Shown here in pieces: positions 51,169-59,820 of a stretch of DNA of 64,000 nucleotides (position 1 is its first letter; the number at the start of each line of letters is the position of its first letter). This DNA is from Mycobacterium adipatum (GTDB taxonomy: Bacteria; Actinomycetota; Actinomycetes; Mycobacteriales; Mycobacteriaceae): NCBI RefSeq assembly GCF_001644575.1, contig NZ_CP015596.1, positions 4,278,001 through 4,342,000 of the forward strand, written 5' to 3'. Both the position numbers and the translations under genes were made by a program. The notes beneath the pieces are model-generated. The model did no database searches. It was given only the letters and a program-made list of their open reading frames with translations, and had not been told where the DNA came from.

Positions 51169-51231
51169 CGCCGTTTTCTACACCACGGTCGCGCAACCGG
51201 CGCGACTACAGCCCTGGTGTAGAAAACGGCG
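51169..51231. terminator. Nested hairpin between convergent genes
   Basis: Outer arms 51169-51185 and 51215-51231 are a perfect 17-bp inverted repeat. The 29-nt interior carries a second stem, GTCGCG pairing with CGCGAC. It lies between the YjbR-like gene and the epoxide hydrolase and suits two-way termination. Confidence 0.8.
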
Positions 51232-51244
51232 CGGGCTAGTACGT

Positions 51245-52132
51245 CTAGGTGGTCTTGAGGAACGTCCGCAGCCGGTCGAGCACCAGTTCGGGGCGCTGTT
51301 CCACGATCCAATGCCCGACACCGGGCACCAGTTCGAGCTCGAAATCCGAACAGTGCTCGGGCAGCACCCGCAGCAGCTCCGGGGTGAGCACCGAATCGTC
51401 GGTGCCGTGCAGCCAGCGCACCGGCACCGTCACGTGGTGGGCGTCGAACTCCCCGCGCATCCAGCGCGCGGCTTCGCGGGTCTGGAAGGTCCGGTACCAG
51501 CGTGAGCCCGCCTCGGCGTAGCCGGGCCTGCGCATGCAGTCGACGTAGAAGGCGATGTCCTCGTCCGGGGTGGTGAAATCCCCGCCCACCCAAGAGCCCA
51601 GCAACCGGAAGAAGCGCGCCTTCGGGTCGGCGATCACCTTCGGGCCGATCACCGGCAGCAGCATCGGCACCTGGTACCACATGCGCCAGATGTTGATCAG
51701 CGCCGTCCGGTCGTGCTTGAGCCAGGGCACCGCCGTGTTCAGGCCCATGAACGCCGCGACCTTGCCGGGATGACGCAACATGAAGATGGTGGCCACCGGC
51801 CCGCCCCAGTCGTGCGCGACGAGTTTGACCGGGCCCACGTCGAGGCGGTCACAGACCGCGGCCAGATCGTCGGCCATATCGTTCTTGAGGTAGCGGTCCT
51901 TGGGCGCCGAACTCCAGCCCGCCCCGCGCAGATCCGGGCACAGCACCCGGTATCCGTCCTCGGCCAGCGGGCCGATCAGCTCATGCCACTCCCACCAGTT
52001 CTGCGGGAAGCCGTGCACCAGCATCACCGGCGGGCCGTCGGCCGGGCCGGCATCGGCGACGTGGATCCTCACCCCGCGACCGAGATCGACATAGCGGTGC
52101 TGCACGCCGGGGAGATCGGGCGGGTTATCCAT
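51245..52132 (-). CDS. Alpha/beta hydrolase, epoxide hydrolase-like
   Basis: A 295-residue alpha/beta hydrolase. The oxyanion motif HGFPQNWWEWH starts at His40, the nucleophile is Asp108 in LVAHDWGGPVA, which marks epoxide hydrolases and dehalogenases rather than esterases, and the acid and base are in GTDDSVLTPE and GVGHWIVEQRPE. The lid holds Tyr residues that could protonate the epoxide. The substrate is unknown; mycobacteria have several such enzymes for lipid epoxides. TAGATT (minus strand, 52139-52144) lies 6 nt before the ATG, so the mRNA is probably leaderless. Confidence 0.9.
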   Translation of the reverse strand: MDNPPDLPGVQHRYVDLGRGVRIHVADAGPADGPPVMLVHGFPQNWWEWHELIGPLAEDGYRVLCPDLRGAGWSSAPKDRYLKNDMADDLAAVCDRLDVGPVKLVAHDWGGPVATIFMLRHPGKVAAFMGLNTAVPWLKHDRTALINIWRMWYQVPMLLPVIGPKVIADPKARFFRLLGSWVGGDFTTPDEDIAFYVDCMRRPGYAEAGSRWYRTFQTREAARWMRGEFDAHHVTVPVRWLHGTDDSVLTPELLRVLPEHCSDFELELVPGVGHWIVEQRPELVLDRLRTFLKTT

Positions 52133-52226
52133 GGCGACAATCTACGGTATCCGGTACCGGTGGTAACGAGTCGGCCTTCCCAGTTCGCCCCGCCGGCCCC
52201 GCGAGCGTGGTTCGATAGGCACCACC

Positions 52227-53837
52227 ATGAGTATCGAGAGCCCGTTCCCCCCGGTCCAGATCCCCTCATCCAGCGTCTACGACTACCTCTTCGCGGATAT
52301 CGACCCCGCGGTGGCAGAGCAGGTCGCCCTGCTCGACTCCAAGACCGGCACCACCCTCACCTACCGCCAGATGATCGACCGGATCGATGCGTTCGCCGGC
52401 GCGCTCGCCGCCCGCGGCCTCGGCCCCGGCGACGTGGTGGGATTGCTGTCCCCGAACAGCTCGGCCTTCGCGGTGGCCTTCCACGGCATCCTGCGCGCCG
52501 GGGCCACCGCCACCACGATCAACGCCCTGTTCACCGCCAAGGACATCACCAAGCAACTCACCGACTCCAAGGCTGCGCTGCTGGTGACGGTCTCGGCGCT
52601 GAAACCGCAGGCGCTGGAGGGCGCGCTCGGAGCGGGCCTCGATGAATCGTCGGTCATCGTGCTCGACGGCCCCGGCGCCGAGACCGACGGGCACCACAAC
52701 GCCGACGATCTGCTGGGCCCCGCGCACCCGGCACCGCGGGTCAGCTTCGACCCGGCCGACCACCTGGCCGTGTTGCCCTACAGCTCGGGCACCACCGGTA
52801 ACCCCAAGGGGGTGATGCTGACGCACCGCAACCTGGTGTCCAACGTCGCGCAGATCCGGCCGCTGCAGGGCATGCGCTCCGGTGACGTGGTGCTGGCCGT
52901 CCTGCCGTTCTTCCACATCTACGGGATGACGGTGTTGCTCAACGCCGCCCTGCACGCCCGCGCCCAGTTGGTCGTGATGCCCGCCTTCGACCTGGCCGAG
53001 TTCCTGGGCAATATCGCCGACCGGCGGTGCACCCACGCGTTCATCGCCCCGCCGGTCGCGGTGGCATTGGCCAAGCATCCGCTCGTCGACGACTACGACC
53101 TGTCCTCGCTGCGCGCCATCATGTCCGGCGCCGCCCCGCTGGACGAGGACCTCGGCAAGGCCGTCACCGCCCGCCTCGGCTGCGCCCTCGTGCAGGGCTA
53201 CGGTATGAGCGAGCTGAGCCCCGTCAGCCACATCACCCCGTTCGATGGGGGCCGGGAGTTGGTGGGTGCCGCGGCGCCGGTCAGCTCCTGCGGATGGACG
53301 GTGCCCAACTCGGTGTCCAAGCTCGTCGACCCAGCCAGCGGGCAGGAGATCGGGCTACCGGATTCCGGTCTCAGCGAGACCGGCGAACTGTGGTTCAAGG
53401 GCCCCAATGTGATGGTGGGTTACCTGGGCAACGACAGCGCGACCCGCGACACCATCGACGACGACGGGTTCTTGCACACCGGTGATCTCGCGCGCGTGGA
53501 CCCGACCGGCTGCATCTTCATCGTCGACCGGCTCAAGGAGCTGATCAAGTACAAGGGCTACCAGGTGCCGCCGGCCGAGTTGGAGGCCGTGCTGCTGGGC
53601 CACCCGTCGATCGCCGACGCCGCCGTCGTCGGGGTCGTCGAGCCCGAATCCGGCGAGGAGGTACCCAAGGCGTTCGTGGTGCGCCAGCCGGACGCCGAGC
53701 TCGACGAGCAGGCCGTGATGGACTTCGTCGCCGGCCAGGTCGCGCCGTACAAGAAGGTGCGGCAGGTGGCGTTCATCGATGCGATCCCGAAGTCGGCGGC
53801 CGGGAAAATCCTGCGCAAGGATTTACGCGGGCGGTAG
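52227..53837 (+). CDS. Acyl-CoA ligase, 4-coumarate--CoA ligase-like (FadD)
   Basis: ANL-superfamily ligase of 536 residues that would activate an aromatic or fatty acid to its CoA thioester through an acyl-AMP. The P-loop YSSGTTGNPKG is at 185-195, followed by QGYGMSELSP, the hinge VDRLKELIKYKGYQVPPAELE and the catalytic Lys527 in PKSAAGKILRK. The closest pattern is 4-coumarate-CoA ligase. Its stop codon lies in the first copy of a 24-bp tandem repeat, and the last 15 nt overlap the convergent gene. Confidence 0.92.
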   Translation: MSIESPFPPVQIPSSSVYDYLFADIDPAVAEQVALLDSKTGTTLTYRQMIDRIDAFAGALAARGLGPGDVVGLLSPNSSAFAVAFHGILRAGATATTINALFTAKDITKQLTDSKAALLVTVSALKPQALEGALGAGLDESSVIVLDGPGAETDGHHNADDLLGPAHPAPRVSFDPADHLAVLPYSSGTTGNPKGVMLTHRNLVSNVAQIRPLQGMRSGDVVLAVLPFFHIYGMTVLLNAALHARAQLVVMPAFDLAEFLGNIADRRCTHAFIAPPVAVALAKHPLVDDYDLSSLRAIMSGAAPLDEDLGKAVTARLGCALVQGYGMSELSPVSHITPFDGGRELVGAAAPVSSCGWTVPNSVSKLVDPASGQEIGLPDSGLSETGELWFKGPNVMVGYLGNDSATRDTIDDDGFLHTGDLARVDPTGCIFIVDRLKELIKYKGYQVPPAELEAVLLGHPSIADAAVVGVVEPESGEEVPKAFVVRQPDAELDEQAVMDFVAGQVAPYKKVRQVAFIDAIPKSAAGKILRKDLRGR

Positions 53838-54575
53838 CCCGCTTGTCCCGGCGGGCGGTAGCCCGCTTGTCCCGGCGGGCGGTAGGGCCCGCGCTGCCCG
53901 GGCCTGCCGGTAGCCCAGCGCCGCGCCGGCCAGCGGGATCAGCAGCAGCCCGAGGATGCCGAACAGCGAGGTCATGGGTTGACCGGGCCGCGGGTCGGGC
54001 CCGATCGGCAGGACCGCAACGCTCATATCGACCACGGGCAGCCGCGCGGCGGGCGGCGACGCGGCCGGCTGGGGCACCGGTGCCGTCGGCGCCGATACGA
54101 CCACGTCGGCCGACGCCGGCACCGGCGACACGCTCGGCTGCGGTGCCGCAGCAGGCTGGGGTGTTCTGGCGGCGGTCGTGATCTGGGGCAGGGCCCGGCC
54201 GACGGGCTCGGCGGGCGCGACGGGGCGCAATCCCGCGCCACCGGTGCCGGCCTCATCGGCCGTGCGCGCGGTTCTGGCCGTGCGCACCGTCCGTGCGCCG
54301 TCCGCGGTGGTCAGCGACGGGCGAGCCCGCCGGCCCTGCGCCGCGGCGCCGGGCTGGTCACTGCCCGCGGCGTCACCGGCGGATTCGTTGCTGGCGGGCC
54401 CCGCCGAGGTGGAATCCGCGGCGCGGGCGCCGGTAGCGGCCCGGCGATCGGACTGACCGGAAGACGATCCGCGGGATCCTGGATCAGCGATTGCGACGGC
54501 GGCAGGGCCGATGACCAGCGTCAACGCGATCGTTGCGCCGGCACCGGCCGTCACCAAACGCTTCCACTGATTCAC
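53823..54575 (-). CDS. Secreted Pro/Ala-rich protein with C-terminal membrane helix
   Basis: Function unknown. The 250-residue product has a signal peptide (LVTAGAGATIALTLVIGPAA), a low-complexity Ala/Pro/Thr/Arg-rich middle and one C-terminal hydrophobic helix (LFGILGLLLIPLAGAALGY) followed by a basic stretch, so it may be anchored in the membrane with the body outside. The last residues are two copies of PPAGTSGL plus PPA, encoded by the 24-bp tandem repeat at 53827-53885. Its 3' end overlaps fadD tail to tail by 15 nt. Low complexity makes the gene call less certain. Confidence 0.65.
   Translation of the reverse strand: MNQWKRLVTAGAGATIALTLVIGPAAVAIADPGSRGSSSGQSDRRAATGARAADSTSAGPASNESAGDAAGSDQPGAAAQGRRARPSLTTADGARTVRTARTARTADEAGTGGAGLRPVAPAEPVGRALPQITTAARTPQPAAAPQPSVSPVPASADVVVSAPTAPVPQPAASPPAARLPVVDMSVAVLPIGPDPRPGQPMTSLFGILGLLLIPLAGAALGYRQARAARALPPAGTSGLPPAGTSGLPPA
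53827..53885. repeat. 24-bp tandem repeat at a convergent gene overlap
   Basis: Two full copies of GCGGGCGGTAGCCCGCTTGT-CCCG (53827-53850 and 53851-53874) and an 11-bp partial third (53875-53885). The first copy contains the last codons and stop of the acyl-CoA ligase gene. On the other strand each unit encodes PPAGTSGL. Confidence 0.92.
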
Positions 54576-54625
54576 TGGCTCCCCAACCTTCAGCGTTCAC
54601 CTTACGCCACCGAGATGTTTGCCTG

Positions 54626-55636
54626 TCACATTCGGTCAGGATCGGTTTCCAAACCGTCGGCCGCTTTCTGGGCCAAACCGATCGCGGTCCTGGCCCAGTC
54701 CTCGGTGGCCCCGGCCAGCCCGCAGCCAGGTGTGATGCCGATCCGCTCGCGCAGCACGGTGCGCGGGAAGCCCAGCCGGTCGGTGACCGCCGCTGCCGCC
54801 GCCGCGACGTTCGCGGGCAGCCACCGCTGTTGCTGCGCGGTGGCGGGCACCACCCCGAGCAGGACGGTACGGCCGGATTCGACGAATTCGCCCACCCCGT
54901 CCAGGTCGGCGGCGGCCAAGGTCGACACATCCACCGCGAGCGCCGCCAACGTGCTGCGCTGCAACAGTTTCCACGGAAGGTCGGCGGCACAGCTGTGCAG
55001 CGCGACCGGGCCGCCGACGGCGGCGATACATTCGTCCAGCAGCGCCGCGGCGACCTGTTCCTCGACCGGGTTCACCGGCGAGAATCTGGTCACCCCGGTC
55101 AGCCGGCCCAGCATGGCCGCGGGTAGGGACGGCTCGTCGAGTTGCACCACGACCTCGGTGTCCAGCCGCCGCGCCACCTCGGCCCGGTGCGCGGCGAGCC
55201 CCTCCGCCAGCGAGCCGGCGAGATCGCGCAGCGCCCCGGCGTCGGTGATGGCCCGGTGGCCGTTGGCCAGTTCCAGTGCAGCGGCCAGCGTGATCGGTCC
55301 GGCGGCCTGAACCTTCACCGGTCGGCCCGAGCCGCGCAGCCCGGCCTTCTCCCAGGCCTCCTCGAGGGCGTCGATATCCTCGCTGAGCCAGCTCACCGCG
55401 CGGCGCAGCACCGCGCTGCGGCCGGGTGCGATGCGGTAGGCGCGGGCCACGGTGTCGAATCCGATGTCGACGAGCAGCGCGCCGGTGCGCCCGATCAGGT
55501 CCGCCCCGACACCGCGGGCCGGCAACTCCGGCAGGTACGGCAGATTGTGCAACTCACCGACGATGATCTCGGCGGCCTGACGTGCCGCCGTGCCCGGCCA
55601 GGATCCGATGCCGGTAGCGGCGGCGAAAACACTCAT
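54626..55636 (-). CDS. Cobalamin-independent methionine synthase-like protein
   Basis: A 336-residue single-domain protein of the MetE C-terminal (UROD/MetE-like TIM-barrel) family. Features include ATGIGSWPGTAARQAAEII, VKVQAAGPITLAAALELANG, VVVQLDEPSLPAAMLG, VALHSCAADLPWK and a C-terminal ITPGCGLAGATEDW, where His and Cys residues could be zinc ligands. Full-length MetE is about twice as long, so this is a MetE-like methyltransferase of unknown acceptor. TACGGT (minus strand, 55643-55648) sits 6 nt before the ATG, a leaderless layout. It is followed by no close partner; mnmA lies upstream. Confidence 0.87.
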   Translation of the reverse strand: MSVFAAATGIGSWPGTAARQAAEIIVGELHNLPYLPELPARGVGADLIGRTGALLVDIGFDTVARAYRIAPGRSAVLRRAVSWLSEDIDALEEAWEKAGLRGSGRPVKVQAAGPITLAAALELANGHRAITDAGALRDLAGSLAEGLAAHRAEVARRLDTEVVVQLDEPSLPAAMLGRLTGVTRFSPVNPVEEQVAAALLDECIAAVGGPVALHSCAADLPWKLLQRSTLAALAVDVSTLAAADLDGVGEFVESGRTVLLGVVPATAQQQRWLPANVAAAAAAVTDRLGFPRTVLRERIGITPGCGLAGATEDWARTAIGLAQKAADGLETDPDRM

Positions 55637-55661
55637 CGGCCAACCGTATTCGATTACCCGA

Positions 55662-56729
55662 TCACCGGGTGACGGTGGCGCTGCCGATGACCTCGTCGCC
55701 GGCCGGGTCGGGCCGGTAGAGCACCATGGTCTGGCCCGGCGCCACCCCGCGTATCGGGGTGCGCAGATCGGCGATCAGCAGGCCGTCACGTACTTCGGCG
55801 ACGGCCTCGGCGATACCGCCGTGCGCGCGCACCTGCACCACGCCCTCGACCGGTCCGCTCGGTGCGGTTCCGGCGGTGAACACCGGCTTGTCCCCCGTCA
55901 ACCGGGCCACGTCCAGGTCGTCGGCGGCGCCGACCCGCACCGTCCCGGTCGCGGCGTCGATACCCGTCACGTAGCGAGGCTGCCCGTCCGGCCCGGGGCC
56001 GGCGATACCCAGGCCCTTGCGCTGACCAATGGTGAAACCGTGCACCCCGTCATGTTCGGCGAGCACCGCGCCGCCGGCGTCGACGACCGCGCCGGGGCGT
56101 ACCCCGATGCGGGCGCCCAGGAAGGCGCGGGTATCACCGGACGGGATGAAACAGATGTCGTGGCTGTCCGGCTTCTCGGCGACGGCCAGACCCCGCCTGG
56201 CGGCCTCGGCGCGGATCTCCGATTTCGGGGTGTCCCCGATCGGGAAGAGCGCGTGCCGCAGCTGCTCGGCGGTCAGCACCGCCAGCACATAGGACTGGTC
56301 CTTGTCGATGTCGACCGCGCGGCGCAACCGGCCGTCGGCAAGTCGCGCGTAATGACCGGTGGCGACGGCGTCGAATCCGAGGGCCAGCGCGCGCGCCGAC
56401 AGCGCGGAGAACTTGATGGTCTCGTTGCACTTCACGCACGGGTTGGGCGTTTCACCGCGGGCATAGGAGTCGACGAAGTCGTCGATCACCTCTTCCTTGA
56501 AGCGGTCCGCGAAATCCCACACGTAGAAGGGGATGTCGAGGATATCGGCGACGCGGCGGGCGTCACCGGCATCCTCCTTGGAGCAGCAGCCCCGCGACCC
56601 GGTACGCAGCGTGCCCGGGGTCGCCGACAGCGCGAGGTGCACACCGACCACATCGTGGCCGGCATCCACCATCCGTGCCGCGGCCACCGAGGAGTCGACG
56701 CCGCCGCTCATCGCGACCAGAACCCTCAT
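55662..56729 (-). CDS. mnmA: tRNA-specific 2-thiouridylase
   Basis: Forms 2-thiouridine at position 34 of tRNA-Lys, -Glu and -Gln using persulfide sulfur. The 355-residue protein has the PP-loop SGGVDSS (8-14), the catalytic Cys98 in [12 protein letters not shown] and Cys193 in [14 protein letters not shown] 56729 overlaps the cysteine desulfurase stop by 4 nt (ATGA), so sulfur donor and acceptor are coupled. The open frame extends to 56942 as a shadow of that gene. Confidence 0.96.
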   Translation of the reverse strand: MRVLVAMSGGVDSSVAAARMVDAGHDVVGVHLALSATPGTLRTGSRGCCSKEDAGDARRVADILDIPFYVWDFADRFKEEVIDDFVDSYARGETPNPCVKCNETIKFSALSARALALGFDAVATGHYARLADGRLRRAVDIDKDQSYVLAVLTAEQLRHALFPIGDTPKSEIRAEAARRGLAVAEKPDSHDICFIPSGDTRAFLGARIGVRPGAVVDAGGAVLAEHDGVHGFTIGQRKGLGIAGPGPDGQPRYVTGIDAATGTVRVGAADDLDVARLTGDKPVFTAGTAPSGPVEGVVQVRAHGGIAEAVAEVRDGLLIADLRTPIRGVAPGQTMVLYRPDPAGDEVIGSATVTR

Positions 56730-57913
56730 CGGCGCGTCCCCGCACTGGCCAGCGCGGCCTGGCGGGCGCGCTCCACCGCGGCGGGCAGCACATCGAGCGC
56801 GGCGTCGATATCGGCATCGGTACTGGTGTGCCCCAACGACAGTCGCAACGAACCCCGTGCGGCCGCCGGATCGGCACCCATCGCGATCAACACGTGCGAG
56901 GGCTGCGCGACGCCGGCCGTGCAGGCCGAACCCGTCGAGCACTCGACACCCTTGGCGTCCAGCAGCATCAGCAGGGCGTCACCCTCACAGCCGCGAAAGG
57001 TGAAGTGGGCGTTGCCCGGCAATCGGCGATCACCGTCGGCGCCGTTGACGTCGACATCGTCGATCTGCGCGAGCACCCCGGCGATCAACCGGTCCCGCAG
57101 TGCACGCACCCGCGCACCGGTCTCGGCGAGTTCGTTCACCGCCACCGTGGCGGCCGCGGCCATCGCCACCGCGGCGGCGACATCCGGTGTGCCCGAACGG
57201 ACATCCCGTTCCTGCCCGCCGCCGTGCAGGATCGGCACGCAGGCGGTGTCGCGCCGCAGCACCAGTGCGCCGATGCCGACCGGACCGCCGAACTTGTGGG
57301 CGGCCAGACTCAGCGCCGACAGCCCGCTCTCGGCGAAGGCCACCGGGATGTGCCCGACCGCCTGGATCGCGTCACTGTGCATGGGGATGTCGAACTCCGC
57401 TGCCACCGCGGCCAATTCGGCGATCGGTTGGATGGTTCCGACCTCGTTGTTGGCCCACATGATGGAGATCAGCGCGACATCGTCGGGATTGTTCAGCGCC
57501 GCGCGCAGCGTCTCGGGAGCCACCGAACCCGCATCGTCGACCGCCAGCCAGGTGACCTCGGCGCCCTCGTGTTCGACGAGCCACTCGACGGCATCGAGCA
57601 CCGCATGATGCTCGATCGGGGTGGTCACGATGCGACGCCGACGGGGATCGGCGTCGCGGCGCGCCCAGAAGATTCCCTTGACCGCCAGATTGTCGGACTC
57701 GGTGCCACCGGCGGTGAAGATCACTTCCGACGGGCGGGCCCCCAGCAGGCCGGCCAGCGTCTCGCGGGCCTCCTCCATCCGTCGCCGCGCGGCCCGACCC
57801 GAGGTGTGCAGCGAGGACGCGTTCCCGACCGTGGCCAGCGCGCCGACCATCGCCTCGACTGCAGCGGGGTGCATCGGGGTGGTGGCAGCGTGATCCAGGT
57901 AAGCGGCTGTCAT
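56726..57913 (-). CDS. iscS: Cysteine desulfurase
   Basis: PLP enzyme of 395 residues that converts cysteine to alanine and passes persulfide sulfur to MnmA and probably Fe-S assembly. Motifs: [23 protein letters not shown] (His), PLP-lysine Lys207 in [10 protein letters not shown] and the persulfide Cys331 in STGSACTAG. The N-terminus and length fit group I IscS/NifS. TATCCT lies 9 nt before the ATG. It is directly followed by mnmA and separated from the acyltransferase gene by 47 nt. Confidence 0.95.
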   Translation of the reverse strand: MTAAYLDHAATTPMHPAAVEAMVGALATVGNASSLHTSGRAARRRMEEARETLAGLLGARPSEVIFTAGGTESDNLAVKGIFWARRDADPRRRRIVTTPIEHHAVLDAVEWLVEHEGAEVTWLAVDDAGSVAPETLRAALNNPDDVALISIMWANNEVGTIQPIAELAAVAAEFDIPMHSDAIQAVGHIPVAFAESGLSALSLAAHKFGGPVGIGALVLRRDTACVPILHGGGQERDVRSGTPDVAAAVAMAAAATVAVNELAETGARVRALRDRLIAGVLAQIDDVDVNGADGDRRLPGNAHFTFRGCEGDALLMLLDAKGVECSTGSACTAGVAQPSHVLIAMGADPAAARGSLRLSLGHTSTDADIDAALDVLPAAVERARQAALASAGTRR

Positions 57914-57960
57914 GGCCCATCAAGGATAGCCGCCGGGGCGGGTACGGCTGTCCGTCGAGG

Positions 57961-58812
57961 TCAGGCCGCCATGGTCAGGTGGCCGTGCACACCGTGTGTC
58001 GCGTCCCGTCCGGCAGTGCCGCGCACGGCGGCCTCGCACCGGGCGGCCAGGTCGCGCCGGTCCTGACCCGGCAGTTCCAGCGACTGCACAGCCACGTGCA
58101 CCACGGTGCGGCGCGCGGTGACGAGCCGGCGGATCGAGTTCAACAGGGTGTCCTCGCCGACGTAGGCGGGCACGGTGGACGGGCTGCCGTCGCGGTGGTG
58201 ATAGGTCAGCCGGAGTGGCTGTACCGGACGACCGGCGTCCACGGCGGCCTGGAACATGGCCGGGCGGAACGGTCCGTACCCCAGTCCGCACCAGGTGGTG
58301 CCCTCCGGGAAGGCCACCACGGTCTGTCCACTGCGCAACCGTGCCGCCACCGCGCCGACCACCGCGGGCAGCCTGCGCAGGTTCTCCCGCTCGATCGGGA
58401 TGACCTTCATGATGCGGGCCACCACGCCGAGTGCGGGCCAGTCGATCAGGTCGGCGCGCGCGACGAACGATCCCGGCAGGACCGCGCCGATGCTGAAGAT
58501 GTCCAGCCAGGACACGTGGCCGCTGACCACCAGCACGCCCCGCAGGTTGCGGATGGGTCCCCCGGAGACGGTGATCCGCACGCCGACGCTGCGCAGCATC
58601 AGCCGGCAGTAGGCGCGCTGCAGGTGTGAGCGGCCCGGCAGCGGGACCGCGAGCAGTGGCACCGCCAGGAACAGCAGCAGGGCTCCGGTGATGCGCAGCG
58701 TGGTGCGGGTCCAGACCGCGGGACGTGACCCCAGCGGGGCGGCGCCGGCGTGCATGCAGCTGGCGTCACAGGAGGCGCGCGGCAACCAGGAGTGGTCCTT
58801 GGCGACGGTCAT
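57961..58812 (-). CDS. 1-acyl-glycerol-3-phosphate acyltransferase-like (PlsC/OlsA)
   Basis: Membrane acyltransferase of 283 residues. The HX4D motif is at His99-Asp104 (GHVSWLDIF) and the EGTT motif at 170-173 (FPEGTTWCG); a hydrophobic N-terminal segment (ITGALLLFLAVPLLAVPLPG) anchors it. It would acylate a lyso-phospholipid or, given its neighbour, a lyso-ornithine lipid. It overlaps the upstream GNAT gene by 4 nt (ATGA), the gene order of the olsB-olsA pair. The substrate is inference. Confidence 0.9.
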   Translation of the reverse strand: MTVAKDHSWLPRASCDASCMHAGAAPLGSRPAVWTRTTLRITGALLLFLAVPLLAVPLPGRSHLQRAYCRLMLRSVGVRITVSGGPIRNLRGVLVVSGHVSWLDIFSIGAVLPGSFVARADLIDWPALGVVARIMKVIPIERENLRRLPAVVGAVAARLRSGQTVVAFPEGTTWCGLGYGPFRPAMFQAAVDAGRPVQPLRLTYHHRDGSPSTVPAYVGEDTLLNSIRRLVTARRTVVHVAVQSLELPGQDRRDLAARCEAAVRGTAGRDATHGVHGHLTMAA

Positions 58813-59654
58813 GCCCGGGCCTCGCTGTCGGTGGGGTCGGCGGCCTGCGACACCGAGCGCAGCCGCTTCAGGTAGCGGACGTCTGCGTGACGCTTGTCCA
58901 GTAGCGCCGGGAAGTCACCCACGCCGAAATCGGGGTCGTGGGCGGGTTCGCCGCACACCTGGGCGCCCAGGCGCAGGTAGCCGCGCATCAGGGCCGGCAC
59001 GGTGACGCGGTCCGGTGGATCGATCTCGTCGAGGCTGCGTCCGTCGATCACGACCGGCCGGTAGGGCCGCACGGTGTACTCGGCCGGCGCGCCGTGCCGG
59101 CGGGACACGAAGTCGCGCACCCCGCGCAGGCCACGACCGGGCACCTCGCCCGCGGGATGGGTCGGCACCGACACACAGCCGGTCACGTAGTCATAGCCGC
59201 AGCGGTCCAGGTAGGCCAGGATGCCTGCCCACATCAGCAGCACCACGGCACCGTTGCGATGATCGCCACGCACCACCGCGCGGCCCATCTCGACCAGCGA
59301 GGGCCGCAGCGCATCGAGCGAGCGGACATCGAATTCGGTAGCGGTGTAGAGACTTCCGGCGGCGATCGCGCCGGGCGGCGGCAGCATCCGGTAGCAGCCG
59401 ACCAGCTCACCGGAGCCGTCCTCGCGCACCAGCAGGTGATCGCAGAACTGGTCGAAGCGGTCGGCGTCCAGTCCGTCGTGCGTGCGCGCCATGGCGAAGC
59501 CGGGCTCGGTGGTGAACACCTCGTGGCGCAGGCGCTGGGCCGCCTCGATATGGGCCGGATCGGTGGACAGCAGCAGGGTGTAACGGGGACTCGGTGTCCC
59601 GGACGTCGCGTGGTCGATGTCATCGGCCGGTATGAGGACGGATGCGGTGCTCAT
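58809..59654 (-). CDS. GNAT N-acyltransferase (OlsB/hemolysin-like)
   Basis: A 281-residue GNAT-fold protein of the acyl-homoserine-lactone synthase/OlsB-like group (RYTLLLSTDPAHIEAAQRLR, then HEVFTTEPG; LVREDGSGELVGCYRMLPP; RPSLVEMGRAVVRGDHRNG). OlsB relatives transfer 3-hydroxyacyl groups from ACP to ornithine. ATG 59654 was chosen because the family N-terminus begins shortly after it; the frame continues to 59819 into the IS element. It is coupled to the PlsC-like gene. The IS30 copy lies 124 nt upstream of the start, so its native promoter may be displaced. Confidence 0.85.
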   Translation of the reverse strand: MSTASVLIPADDIDHATSGTPSPRYTLLLSTDPAHIEAAQRLRHEVFTTEPGFAMARTHDGLDADRFDQFCDHLLVREDGSGELVGCYRMLPPPGAIAAGSLYTATEFDVRSLDALRPSLVEMGRAVVRGDHRNGAVVLLMWAGILAYLDRCGYDYVTGCVSVPTHPAGEVPGRGLRGVRDFVSRRHGAPAEYTVRPYRPVVIDGRSLDEIDPPDRVTVPALMRGYLRLGAQVCGEPAHDPDFGVGDFPALLDKRHADVRYLKRLRSVSQAADPTDSEARA

Positions 59655-59775
59655 GCCCAGCACGGTCGCGCCTGTGGGTCTCCGGGCGGCATCAGGGGCG
59701 TGACGTGTCCGTGCACGGTGCGTGAACAGCACGGTCAGCGCACGAAAGGCGCCCCGGAACATGCGGGCGGGTTCA

Positions 59776-59820
59776 CATGGTCGTCGCAACACTCTCGATT
59801 GAGAGGTTGCGGCGACCATG
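59776..59820 (+). promoter_or_regulatory. Hairpin covering the IS30 transposase start codon
   Basis: CATGGTCGTCGCAAC (59776-59790) pairs at 14 of 15 positions with GTTGCGGCGACCATG (59806-59820), and CTCTC/GAGAG extend the stem to a GATT loop. The right arm contains the transposase ATG and the left arm contains the left terminal repeat. A transcript entering from outside would fold this way and hide the start codon. Confidence 0.65.

Noticed and set aside
53827..53885. Terminator for the acyl-CoA ligase gene
   Set aside because: Each unit has small inverted CGGGC/GCCCG parts, but the pattern is explained by tandem duplication and coding use on the other strand.
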